Positions 10,098 to 20,153 of a stretch of 44,556 bases of DNA are shown here, in pieces. The position numbers and the translations under genes were made by a program. The stretch covers positions 1-44,556 of the forward strand of contig PYSS01000191.1 in NCBI GenBank assembly GCA_003049465.1. Reading direction: 5' to 3'. This DNA is from Magnaporthiopsis rhizophila. Its lineage: Eukaryota > Ascomycota > Sordariomycetes > Magnaporthales > Magnaporthaceae. Within the stretch, counting starts at the first letter, position 1. Each line of letters starts with the position of its first letter. The notes beneath the pieces were generated by a model. That model saw only the letters and a program-made list of their open reading frames with translations, made no database searches and was not told the origin of the DNA.

Positions 10098-10912
10098 AGT
10101 TGAGTGAGGGGAAATGTGTGATGCTACTGTTATGGGTAGAGTTGCTGTTGCTCGAGTCTAGGGATCAGGAGAGTTGAGGGAGAGAGAGGGGAAAATGGCA
10201 CAGCTTTTATAGGGTTGCTCCTTTTAGTATTTACCCTAGGGATTGGAGATACATAAATGAGCCAGAGTCATAGACGCTGGTCTTAGTCCCAGCCGGCCTT
10301 GGTCTCGTGCGCCGCGCCATGTTTGCTTTCGATGGCTTAGATGCTGAGACTCCTAAAAATTATCGGGAGCTGAGCTGCGTTCCGATCTGGCGCGGGAATT
10401 TTAGGGTGCGTTGGCCGGCGCAGCGTTTTTGTTCTAGCGATTCGCCCCATTTCGGAGGCCCCGAGAGGCCATGAATGACTGAGAATGAATTTCGTCGAGG
10501 CTGAGGCTTTCGAAAGCCGACCGTCGTGATATGGATGACATCAAATATCGTTCTGGATCAATTGATCTGGGGAGATCCAATTGATTCGATCAGATCGGTG
10601 CATAAAGTCTCCGGGATATTTGGAATTTGGCAACGGCGAGAGCACAGCCCTACAGCACCCATTCAGCGCTGCAACACCCCTGGAGATCGATCTCAACGCT
10701 CAATGGAGAGGCACGCCCCACTTTAGACTCCAGTCCCCATCGCTGGGAATGCGCCTGGCAAATTGAGCCATATGCTACCAGAGCCATCTCACGATGAAGA
10801 CGATAGACGGAATCCGATGCTGCCTCACCAAAGACCCCTTTGGTTCTTTCGAGCCGCCGCCAAGGGCTTTTCGCGATCGTGGAGTAGTCGTTGGAGGCTA
10901 TCCTTCCCCAGG
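10098..10912. promoter_or_regulatory. divergent hydrolase / dbr1 promoter region
   Basis: About 815 bp between two head-to-head start codons. It contains TATAAAAG for the minus-strand hydrolase (10204-10211). No equally clear TATA box faces dbr1. The reading frame into dbr1 stays open upstream of its chosen ATG back to 10763, but those residues are not conserved-looking. Confidence 0.65.
10204..10211 (-). promoter_or_regulatory. TATA box of the alpha/beta hydrolase gene
   Basis: TATAAAAG on the minus strand about 107 nt upstream of the ATG at 10097, a normal position for a fungal core promoter with a 5' UTR of about 75 nt. Confidence 0.55.
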
Positions 10913-12859
10913 ATGAATACCGAAACCCTCACCGACCAGGGAGGGGTGCGGATTGCCATCGAAGGCTGCGTATGTTTTTTTTTTCTTCTCACCCATGCCA
11001 CTCACGCTACCTAGACCTAGAGCTCACACTGAACAAACCCCCAGGGCCATGGCACGCTCAACGCCATCTACACCGGCGTCGAGCGCGCCAGCAAGGAGCG
11101 CGGCTGGGGCGGCGCTGTCGACCTGGTCATCATCTGCGGCGACTTCCAGGCGGCGCGCAACGCCGCCGACCTCAACGCCATGTCGGTGCCCGCCAAGTAC
11201 CGCGCCATGGGCGACTATCACGAGTACTACGCCGGCACCCGGGTCGCCCCCTACCTGACCGTCTTCATCGGCGGCAACCACGAAGCCTCATCGCACCTGC
11301 GCGAGCTGTTCCACGGCGGCTGGGTCGCCCCCAACATCTACTACCTGGGCGCCGCCTCGGTCATGCGCCTGGGCCCGCTGCGCATCGCCTCCTTGTCTGG
11401 CATCTTCAAGCACCACGACTACAACCGCCCCCACAACGAGCGTCTACCCTTTAACGCCCGCGATATGAAGAGCATATACCACGTGCGCGAAATCGACGTG
11501 CGCCGCCTGCTGCTGCTGCGCTCGCAGGTCGACGTCGGCATCAGCCACGACTGGCCGCGCGCCATCGAGCGGCACGGAGACGCCGACCAGCTGTTCCGCT
11601 GCAAGCCCTTCTTCAAGAGGGAGTCGCTCGACGGCACCCTGGGGAGCGCGGCCGCGACCTACGTCATGGACCGTCTCAGGCCTGGCTACTGGTTCTCTGC
11701 GCACATGCACTGCAAGTTCTCTGCCGTCAGGCAATACGCTGACGGCGAGGGCCGCGGTGCGGTGCCTGAGGCTGCTGATGAGCCTACCGCTGCTGTCGAC
11801 ACCTCGGTGTCCAAAGCTGAACCATCCGAGAACCCTGACGAAATCGACCTGGACATGGACGACGCCGACGACGACGCGCAAGGAGGTGCCGAGACGAAAG
11901 ACGCCAAGCCCGTCGAGGTCGAGCAGGAGGAGACCCCGACACCCAACCAGGCAGAAGAAAATACCAAGCCAGAACAGCACGCCTCGGAGATATCCGACGA
12001 CCTCCGCGCCCTCCTCCCTGCATCCTTCCGCCAGCCGCCCCCAGCGACCGAGGTACCCGGACCCGGACCTGCGACGGGAGGAGGCAGGCGACCTCCGCCC
12101 GGCCAGCCGGTGCCGCGGGGCATCACCAACCAGACGGTCCGCTTCCTCGCGCTGGACAAGTGCCTTCCCGGCCGCGGCTTCCTGCAGCTGTGCGAGATCC
12201 CCCCGCTCGACCCGTCCCAGGCGGCCGCATACCCTCCCCTCTCCTCATCCTCTGCTATCACCACCGCAGCTACACCCACCAGCAAAGTCTACCCACCAAG
12301 ATACAAGCTCGAGTACGACCCGGAGTGGCTGGCCATCACGCGCGCCCTTCACAAAGACCTGGCCGTCGGCCTCGGCGACCCGTCCGTGCCCCACGTTCCC
12401 GCCGACATGGGCGAGGCGCACTACGCGCCCCTGATCGACGCCGAGCGCGCCTGGGTCGACGAGCACGTGGTGGCCAAGGGCAAGCTCGAGGTACCCCACA
12501 ACTTTGCCCACACGGCGCCGCCCCACGTCCCCGGCCAGCCCGAGACCGTGGCTGGACAGCCGGACGAGTACACGAACCCACAGACGGCTGCGTTTTGCGA
12601 GCTGATTGGCGTAGCGAACCTGTGGGATGCGAGCGAGGAGGAGAGGATGGAGAGGAAGGCTAATCCGCCGCCCGAGATATCGTGGGTGAGCCATGGTGGT
12701 GGGAGGGCCGGCGGCGGCGGCGGCCGTTGGGGTCGAGGGAGAGGTGGTAGTGGTGGGAGAGGTGGTGGGAGAGGTGGGCGAGGAGGCAGAGGCGGGCGGT
12801 GGAGGCAGGGGCGGACGAGGCCGGTGGCACTGAATTCGTGGGACCTCTTCAACCTCTGA
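10913..12859 (+). CDS. dbr1: Lariat debranching enzyme Dbr1
   Basis: Metallophosphoesterase that hydrolyses the 2'-5' bond of excised intron lariats, acting in the nucleus after spliceosome disassembly. Two exons: 10913-10969 and 11045-12859; intron 10970-11044 (GTATGT donor, phase 0). The product is 623 residues. Metal-binding motifs run in the family order: GCGHG (Cys19, His21), GDFQAARN (51-58), GGNHE (95-99), SHDW (186-189), and SAHMH (His239, His241). The Cys in the first motif in place of Asp is typical of Dbr1. The C-terminal Dbr1 domain is present (about 310-550), after an acidic low-complexity linker (about 260-300). The last 60 residues are an RGG-rich tail ending SWDLFNL. The start was chosen at MNTETL, directly before the beta strand VRIAIEGC; earlier in-frame ATGs would add unlikely residues. 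Longer than the yeast and human enzymes because of the linker and tail. Confidence 0.95.
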
Positions 12860-13441
12860 GCAAGTTCATGATGCTATGTAAGCCTGAACAAGGCCCGAGC
12901 TCTACAGTGGGAATTCACAAATGCGAAGGGCAAAAAAGCTGTTCTCATTCAGATGCGGCGCGACATACAACAGTCCAAATTCTACAACGATATGTATCCC
13001 CGCCTAAAAAGCTAGACCACCGCAAAGGTGAGCGGCCCAGCAGAGTGTGGGGGATGCAAGTAATCTTCCATCTGTATTAGACGAACAACTCATAGACACG
13101 AGGTCTAGTTGAACGCATATGCTGAGATGGTGAGTGTCACGAGTTCAAACGGAAATCCGTGCTGTCAGGGGCGAGGGAACAAATAAGACCACCCCAACTG
13201 GGGGTGTCGGCTTGCTGTTGCACGATTACAATCGGTCCATGGCTGCCTGTCTATATCTGGTGCGGTATTGCTCAACCCCGGAACTCCTGCTGGGCAGCCG
13301 AGTGGACTAGCCCATGAATAAAAGAAAATATCGCCAACGCCTGTCATAACATCGTGAAGAAACGCCTGGACAGATAGCTGGCCCGTCTCCATTAGGTCTC
13401 TACCCAGCTGTCAGCATGATGACGACGTGAAGACGAAGGGC
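12860..13441. other. convergent 3' flanks of dbr1 and elongin C
   Basis: About 580 bp between two tail-to-tail genes. I see no gene, RNA or repeat in it; it should contain both 3' UTRs and polyadenylation sites. Confidence 0.6.
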
Positions 13442-14136
13442 TCAGGGGTGCAGCCCGAGGTAGTCAGCCGCCATCAAGATCTCGAGGCAGAGCTCTGTGG
13501 GAACGTCCATGTCCGGGACATCTTGATCGTTCTGGAACCGGTACCAGTAGTGGAAGTATTCGACCACCTTGCTCAGGACCACCCCGCTGCAATCGAGATG
13601 TCAGTCGACATCATCAAACGAGGGATGGCAGCCTGGCCGGTCCACAGGCGAGTGACAAAAAGCAGAGATGAAGGGATGGGAGAGGAGGTAAAGGGTAGTC
13701 AGATCAAGTGTAGTTACAACTCCATCAAGGCCCGTCATGCCGAGGCATGCGTTCCTCGTCAGGTAGTAGCAAAAAACATTTTCATCATCCAGGGATTGAT
13801 TGATTCCCGGTTGCCCGGCGGAGATGCGGAGGGGGTTGCGGCGCAAAAAGTCAAAGCGGAAGAACAGGGACAGGGCGACCCCCAGAACCATGGGCTGCTC
13901 GTGACTGGCTGATCCGGGCACAGGCAGGCAAGGGAAGAAGAACAAACACACCTCAGCTCTTCGAGCAGGCACCGGGCAGCGATGGACTCTTTGTATTGGC
14001 TCTGGGGGTTTACCATGGTCTTAATGGTAGGGCTGGCCATAGCAGCCTCCCTGAGCACGACGAACTCGAATCCATCGCTCGAGATCAGCGTGATGTACTT
14101 GCTGGGGGTTCTAGTGGTGCCACCTTCGACATCCAT
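13442..14136 (-). CDS. elc1: Elongin C (Skp1/POZ-fold ubiquitin-ligase adaptor)
   Basis: Small BTB/POZ-fold adaptor that links substrate receptors to cullin and, with elongin A, helps remove stalled RNA polymerase II. Two exons: 13952-14136 and 13442-13586, giving 109 residues, which is the normal family length. Exon 1 gives YITLISSDGFEFVVLRE, the signature first strands, and ends in ARCLLEEL. Exon 2 restores S-GVVLSKVVEYFHYWYRF and the C-terminal ELCLEILMAADYLGL helix that binds BC-box proteins. The junction splits one Ser codon (AG|C). The ATG at 14136 was chosen because it lies just before TPSKYITLI; upstream in-frame codons are not conserved-looking. The intron (13587-13951, GTGTGT donor) is 365 nt, long for this genome. 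Divergent from rho4, convergent with dbr1. Confidence 0.93.
13587..13951 (-). other. elc1: unusually long 365-nt intron of elongin C
   Basis: All other introns placed in intact genes of this window are 62-126 nt. This one is 365 nt, bounded by GTGTGT and TTGCAG. Both sides are fixed by conserved protein sequence. The inner sequence includes a short palindrome-like GCATGCCTCGGCATG stretch and no exon that I can support. Confidence 0.8.
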
Positions 14137-15038
14137 CGTTGTACGCTTGTATGGCGGCGAATGTCGGGTGTGTGACGGAGTAGAGGCGACGACGAAGGGG
14201 ATGCTTCTGTGAGCTGAAGATCTTTCCACATTGAGGGTGCTGATGATTTTTTTTCTTTTCTTTTTTTTGTTTGTTCCTGTCGAAGGATGAAGTCGAGAAA
14301 AGAAAAAAAAAAAAAAAAAAAAAGCCAGGAAATTGAAGGAGCCTGCGGATGGAAAAGGTTTGCAGCAGCCTTACCCTTGCAAGCAAGGGACAGGCTCACC
14401 GAGCACGTGCCAGATCCCAAAGTGCGGGCGGGGCCGATGCTGCCCGAGCGCAGGCGCGTTGTTCGTGACTGGACGACTGGCTGGCGGGGCAGGGGTGGGT
14501 TTCCTCGCTCAGCCACCTAACAAGCGTGTTGATTGGGAGCCCCACCCTTTGCATCATCCGCACCCGTGGTTCGTGGTTGCCGTGCCGACTGTTGACAAAA
14601 CGCTGCCACCTGCGTCGACAGGCCCAGAACCTGCATCTGCACTGCAGCTCCTCACCTTTTTGCGCCTCGCCGTTCCGCATCAAATCTCGCGGCGCCCCGT
14701 CTTCCACTTCTTTCTTCTTCCCCGACTAAAGGAAACAACATTTACCATTTGAACCAAGCAGCTTCATTCCGCCGCGCCCATCTTATTTGTTCGTTTTCGT
14801 CCCGGCTGGAGGCCTGCGGGACATTCATCCGTACACCGCCGTTATCGTTTCTGCCAATCTCCAGGAAGCGCCGGTTGCTGTTTGCTTGTCACGTCTGGAC
14901 GGCGATCGCTTTTTTTCTCCTTCCTTCCACCATCCACACCTTACCTACCTAGTTGCTTCCTTGCTCTTGTTTGCACAGAGAGGAACCCTACAGTCAAGCC
15001 AGCCAGCCCACACCGCACAACGAAAAGCCGCGCGGGCC
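14137..15038. promoter_or_regulatory. divergent elongin C / rho4 promoter region
   Basis: About 900 bp between head-to-head genes. It contains a run of about two dozen A near 14301-14323, next to a T-rich run at 14246-14270 that could form a nucleosome-poor region. The rho4-proximal half is pyrimidine-rich and probably 5' UTR. Short open frames here are unsupported. Confidence 0.65.
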
Positions 15039-16076
15039 ATGGCGTCCTCATATCAATACCGCAACTCCTACTACAACAACAACAACCACAGCAGCGACAA
15101 CCACCGCCAGCCGTCCCAGGAAAAGTACGAGCCGTCGATGCAGCGGAGGTCCACCATTGAGCGACGAGAGAACCGCGGGACCCGGTCGAGCGATGGCACC
15201 GTCAGCACAATGATGAGCTCGTCAACCGGTAGAGAGTCGTCGGCGACCCACATGACCGAGGCTCCTGCCTACTCCAAGAAGATCGTCGTCGTCGGCGACG
15301 GCGGTTGCGGCAAAACCTGCCTGCTGATCAGCTACAGCCAAGGCTACTTTCCAGAGGTAGGCGGATGATGGATCTTTTCCTTTTTGTCGGGCAAAAAAGC
15401 TGACGCCGGTCCTCACAGAAATACGTCCCCACCGTTTTCGAAAACTACATCACCTATCCGACACACAACCCCAGTGGCAAGACGGTTGAGCTTGCCCTGT
15501 GGGATACTGCCGGTCAAGAGGAGTACGACCGCCTGAGGCCGCTCTCGTACCCCGAGACCGATTTGATTTTCGTCTGCTTCGCCATCGACTGCCCCAACTC
15601 ACTAGAGAATGTTATGGACAAGGTTTGTTTTCCTCCCGAGTCTTGGTCGCCTCACCCACCGCGGCAGAAATCGACTAACGAGCAACAATTCAAAGTGGTA
15701 CCCCGAGGTCCTGCATTTCTGCCCCTACACACCGCTCATCCTGGTCGGCCTCAAGTCGGACCTGCGCTTCCGCAAAACCTGCATCGACATGCTCAAGGCC
15801 CAAGGTCTGACTCCCGTGACGGCCGAGCAAGGGCAAGCCGTGGCGCGCAAGATGAACGCTCAGTACATGGAATGCAGCAGCAAGGAGATGCGCGGCGTCG
15901 ACGAGATCTTCGAGCTCGCCATCGAAACTGTCGTCTCCAGTGACCGCAAGGTCCTCGAGGCCCAGGCCGCGTCCGGTGGCGGCAGCGGCAGCGGTGCCAC
16001 TTACTCCTCCGGTGGCAGCCACCTGCCTGGGTTTGGTGTGCCCAAGAGGAAGAAGCGAAAGTGCAACTTCTTGTGA
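15039..16076 (+). CDS. rho4: Rho-family small GTPase, Rho4 type
   Basis: Prenylated GTPase which in filamentous ascomycetes is required for septum formation, recruiting formins and the actomyosin ring. Three exons: 15039-15356, 15419-15622, 15696-16076; introns of 62 and 73 nt with CTGAC and CTAAC branch points. The product is 300 residues, with the long N-terminal extension (about 78 residues, Asn/Ser/Arg-rich) that marks Rho4 rather than Rho1-3 or Cdc42. The P-loop is GDGGCGKT (86-93), switch II is DTAGQEEYDRL (from 135), the guanine-specificity motif is KSD (194-196) in place of TKxD, and SSK stands for SAK. The tail is polybasic (KRKKRK) followed by CNFL, whose final Leu predicts geranylgeranylation. 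Divergent from elongin C. Confidence 0.95.
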
Positions 16077-17332
16077 GGGGCTTGAAGTGGAACACCAGTG
16101 CTTACTGCCTGTTACTGCCAGCCTCGAAGAAAAAAAAATACCTATTTTTTTTTATCGCCAAGTGGTGTTTTTTGTTTGCTATATCCTTGTTTCTTCCACC
16201 ATCCGACTTTTCCCTCTGCATTCACCACACAGCACCCTACCTTCCCACAATGGCGAATGAAGAATCATGGAGGCGGTCCCGCGAAGGGCGAGTTGGATGA
16301 GGGTGCGCTGCACCACCTGGAGGGGAGGGAGGAGTATGAGGGAGAAGACAACCTAATGAACGACCTACTACTGCACGATTCGGGACGACTTTTTGTTTCT
16401 ACTTGTCTCTGTTTATTTGCCCCTTTGTTTGTTTACTATTCCTCGTTTGCCTTCGCTTCGTTTTCCCGCAGGAAAGGGATATCTTGGAGATTTCGGCTGG
16501 GATGGTGGAATCGTGGCATACCACTACCCCAATGCCCCTACTCTCAAAGTACGTTGTCACCGCTAGCGCGGGCGACGTTTTATTGAACCTGTTCTTTTTT
16601 CTGTTGCCTTTTTGCCTGCTTCCCACGGCCGACGACCTTGTGTGGTCATATGAGACGAGATATTGAGGATGCTAGGAAAACGTTGCAAGGCCGTTTGAAG
16701 AAACGAAGACTAAGAGGAGGATGGAGGATGATGTGGCGGGTGCGTGGGATCTACCACCGCATCGAAACGGAATCCATTGTAAGGCGCAAACGGTCATCGC
16801 AGAAGGGATGGTGAGAGGTCTGTCTGGTATCGTTATGACCTAGTCACCACCCCCATTCCTCGATTTTTTTTCATGCTTGACGAAAGCTTCCCTGGCGGCG
16901 ATGGGTTATGGCGACTCCCTGTCTTCTCCCTCTCTCCCCTCCCCTCTCCTCCCAACCCAATAACCCGTGTTGTTTTGCAAAAGGACATCTTAAGTCATTA
17001 GCACGGAGTGTATGTCCTTCCTCTTTTATTTTGTATCATTGCAAATCACTCTTGTTTGATTTTTCTTTTTCCGCCAGATATCTTTTCTTTTGTAGCATGG
17101 ATTTCCCAGCTCATCGGGGAATGGGATGGGTAGGACACATAAACAAAGTCATATCGTTTTATTCAAAAAGCAAAGCACGCCGTTTTTTTTTTTTTTTTTT
17201 TTTTCACTCTGCTTTCTTGTGCCTGTTCGTGATATAAGGCGTCGGGGTATCATTGATTCAGTGATCAGAAGCGCATGTAGATAGATAGGCACCTAGGTAA
17301 ATAAGCAGGAGTCGGTGTATGGACGATTTGGT
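16077..17332. other. convergent 3' flanks of rho4 and dad1
   Basis: About 1.25 kb between two tail-to-tail genes. It is rich in T tracts, including a run of about 22 T at 17183-17204. The start probably holds a long rho4 3' UTR. The plus-strand frames here are low-complexity Phe/Ser-rich artefacts of the T tracts. No gene seen. Confidence 0.6.
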
Positions 17333-17853
17333 TCACCTCTTGGCATCATCACCGCCCTTTGCTCGACCGCTGTCGTCATCAACGTCACCGCCGCTCCCCG
17401 CGCCGACCTCGCCTTCGCCCTCGCCCTCGCCCTCGCCCTCGTCGGGCTCGTCCTTGGCCATGACGTTTTCGAACTGCGACCAGAGCGCCTCGACCGACGA
17501 GAACTCGTTGCCGACCTTTTGGGAATTGGGGGGGTTGTTTACAATCAGCGATTAATGGATCCACAGCCGAAACAAAACGGAAAAGAGACTGCTGCCGAGA
17601 GAGAAAGAGACGCGCTCGTACCGTGATGACGGCCTCGAGCGACCGGTTCAGCTTGTTGATGTTGGCCAGGACGTGCTCGAAGCTCTGCGCGTGTCCGTGT
17701 CCGTGTCAGTCCTCTGGTGGGTGTCGGGGTTGGTACGTTAAAGAGGGGGAAACGCACCATGGCGATCTCGCCAATGAGCGCCTCGCGCTGCTGCTCAAAG
17801 GCCGACTTGTCGCTCGCGCCGCCTGCTGCGGAGAGTGGGCGGCTCAGCGACAT
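17333..17853 (-). CDS. dad1: DASH/DAM1 complex subunit Dad1
   Basis: Subunit of the fungal DASH ring complex that couples kinetochores to spindle microtubules. Three small exons: 17758-17853, 17622-17684, 17333-17515, all joined in phase 0; introns of 72 and 106 nt. The product is 113 residues. The core FEQQREALIGEIAM-SFEHVLANINKLNRSLEAVIT-VGNEFSSVEALW crosses both splice junctions and matches the Dad1 helical core. The tail after NVMAKDEPDE is acidic, with five to six EG repeats encoded by a GGCGAG hexamer run, then Gly/Asp-rich to the TGA at 17333-17335. None of the exons is long enough to stand out alone, so the gene is easily missed. Convergent with rho4. Confidence 0.92.
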
Positions 17854-18369
17854 TTTTTGATACGCTGCCGTCTCGCTCTGCTTGTGTTGTTGGGCTCGTC
17901 GTCGCGGGCCTAGCGATGCTGGCTGCTACAGTTGCGAACGCACCCTGTGGTCGCGGTGGTGCAGGGTGGTCTCGGTGGACCCCACAGTGTGTCGACGTCA
18001 CCAGCCTGCCACAGTTATAAAACGGCAGACGCACGCTCTCATTATAACCCCCGACTTCCAGCAATCATAGGTTTTGCTCTTGCGGCAGGAAGAGCAAAGT
18101 TTCAAATGAGCACAGAACATATAGAGAGCAAGATACTTAAGTACTCAATTTCAATCATCCACGTAACGGCTGCAAATTCCAGACCACGGCAAGATATGTA
18201 ATATACAGTTTGGGAATCACCTAGGCCGACCCTGCGTTTCCTCCAAAAAGTTCGACATTTTCAGTCCGTCTGGCTCCGGCCAGACGCAAATTCGTGCCCC
18301 TTTCACTCGGGCAGCCGTGCAAGCACGACATCGTTCCTCCCCCACCCCCATCGCCTTGTGTGACACCGC
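17854..18369. promoter_or_regulatory. region upstream of dad1 and downstream of the aldehyde dehydrogenase gene
   Basis: About 515 bp holding the dad1 promoter and the 3' flank of the next minus-strand gene. No supported open frame, RNA or clear TATA box. Confidence 0.55.
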
Positions 18370-20153
18370 TTAGAACAGAGCGCCGCCGAGACGGATGGCG
18401 ACCGACTTGTTTTGCGTGTAGTTGGCAAGGGCGGCCTCGCCGAGCTCGCGGCCGATACCCGACTCCTTGAAGCCCTATACAGCATTACTGGATTAGCATC
18501 GTGATCACAGCCAAGATTTATAATTGGGAGTGGTAACTTACACCAAACGGCAGCTGGTGGTGCACTGTAACAATTGGAACACCTGGTTAGCCAATACCAC
18601 CCCGACCACGCATCCCACCAAACCATAAACTTACGCATGTTGTAGCAGTTGACCCAGACGGTGCCCGCCTTGAGCGAGTTGCTGACGCGGATGGCCGTGT
18701 TGAGGTCCTTGGTGTGCACAGCGGCGGCCAGGCCATAGTTCGAGTCGTTGCCCATCTGGATGACCTCCTCTTCCGTCTTGAACTTTGCGATGGCGCAGAC
18801 GGGACCGAAGATCTCCTCCTGCATGATCTTCATGTCAGGGCGCACGTTGGTGAAGATGGTGGGCTGGATGAAGTAGCCCTTGTCGCCGTGGCGTTCGCCG
18901 CCCGTCTCGACCGTGGCGCCCTCGTCCTTGCCGGCCTTGATGTACTCCATGATGCGGTCGTACTGCAGCTGGCTGACCTGGGGGCCCTGGAAGGTGTCGT
19001 CCTTGAACGGGTCGCCGACCGCGTTCTTCTGGGCCCGGGCCTTGAAGGCGGCCACGAACTTGTCGTAGACGCCCTCCTGCACGTACACGCGCGACCCCGC
19101 GCAGCAGCACTGGCCGTGGTTGTAGTAGATGCCAAAGTTGACCCAGCTGACGGCCTGCTCGATGTCGGCGTCGTTAAACACGATGTTGGGCGACTTGCCG
19201 CCGAGTTCCAGCGTCACCTTCTTGAGGTTGGACGACGCGGCCGCCTTCATGATGGTGCGGCCGACGATGGTCGAGCCCGTGAAGGCGACCTTGTCGATGT
19301 CCATGTGCGACGAGATGGCGGCGCCGGCAATCTTGCCGAAGCCCGAGATCACGTTGAGCACGCCAGGGGGGAAGCCGGCCTCCTTGACGAACTGTGCCAT
19401 GACCAGGGCCGAGAGCGGGGTTTGCTCGGCAGTCTTGATGACAACAGTGTTGCCTGTGGCCAGGGCGGGCCCGATCTTCCAGGCGAACATGAGGAGGGGG
19501 AAGTTCCATGGGATGATCTGGCCGCAAACGCCGATCTGCATGCGAAGAAACGTGCTCTGTCAGTCCAGACTCAATATCCGGCATGTGAGTCCCCTATCTC
19601 GACTTACAGGCTCTTGCCTGGTGTAGTGGAACATATCAGGGGCGATGTCGATGGTCTTGCCCTCGATCTTGTCGGCCCAGCCGCCGTAGTACCTCAGGCA
19701 GCCGACGACGGCGCCGACGTCGCCCTTGGCCATGGCGAAGGCCTTGCCATTGTCGAGTGATTCGACGGCGGCGAGCAGGTCCAGGTTCTTCTCGACAAGG
19801 TCGGCGAGCTTAGTCAACAGGATACCACGCTGTTGCGGGGTGGTCTGCTTCCAGACGCCATCGAAGGCATTGCGAGCGGCCTTGACGGCTATGTCGACAT
19901 CCTTCTCGGTGGCCTCGTGAACGGAGCAAATGACCTCCTCAGTGGTGGGGTTTATGACCTCGAACGTCTTCTTGTCGACGCCCTCAACCCACTCGTTGTT
20001 GATGAACCTAGATGTGTAAAAAGGTTAGACTGTGGGCACCTCGGCTAGGGACGGTTCAATACGGCGACACGACGCAGGCGGCACCTACAGGCCGGTCGGC
20101 TGCCTGAAGGCGCCGGTGGCAGGAGTCTTGAGCTCCGTGAATAGGTTCGCCAT
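18370..20153 (-). CDS. NAD(P)-dependent aldehyde dehydrogenase (cytosolic ALDH1/AldA type)
   Basis: Oxidises aldehydes to acids, for example acetaldehyde to acetate in ethanol use. Five exons: 20089-20153, 19608-20007, 18635-19535, 18542-18564, 18370-18474; introns of 81, 72, 70 and 67 nt. The product is 497 residues, exactly the usual size. Conserved sites: PWN at 164-166, FTGS at about 240-243, catalytic Glu265 in LELGGKSP, and nucleophile Cys299 in GQCCCAGSR. The C-terminus is HHQLPFGGFKESGIGRELGE, split over a 23-nt micro-exon and the last exon. The N-terminus (MANLFTELKTP) has no mitochondrial presequence, so a cytosolic site is likely. Orthologues include Aspergillus AldA, but the substrate cannot be proved. 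Divergent from tbf1 across a long gap. Confidence 0.95.
18542..18564 (-). other. 23-nt micro-exon of the aldehyde dehydrogenase gene
   Basis: The exon is bounded by an ACAG acceptor at 18565 and a GTAAGT donor starting at 18541. It encodes only the end of one Leu codon plus HHQLPFG. It is needed to keep the conserved NMLHHQLPFGGFKESG run. Automatic gene callers may skip it. Confidence 0.88.

Noticed and set aside
18714..19760. Plus-strand frame of 348 codons
   Set aside because: Antisense to the aldehyde dehydrogenase, rich in Asp/Leu/Val/His as expected for a mirror frame.
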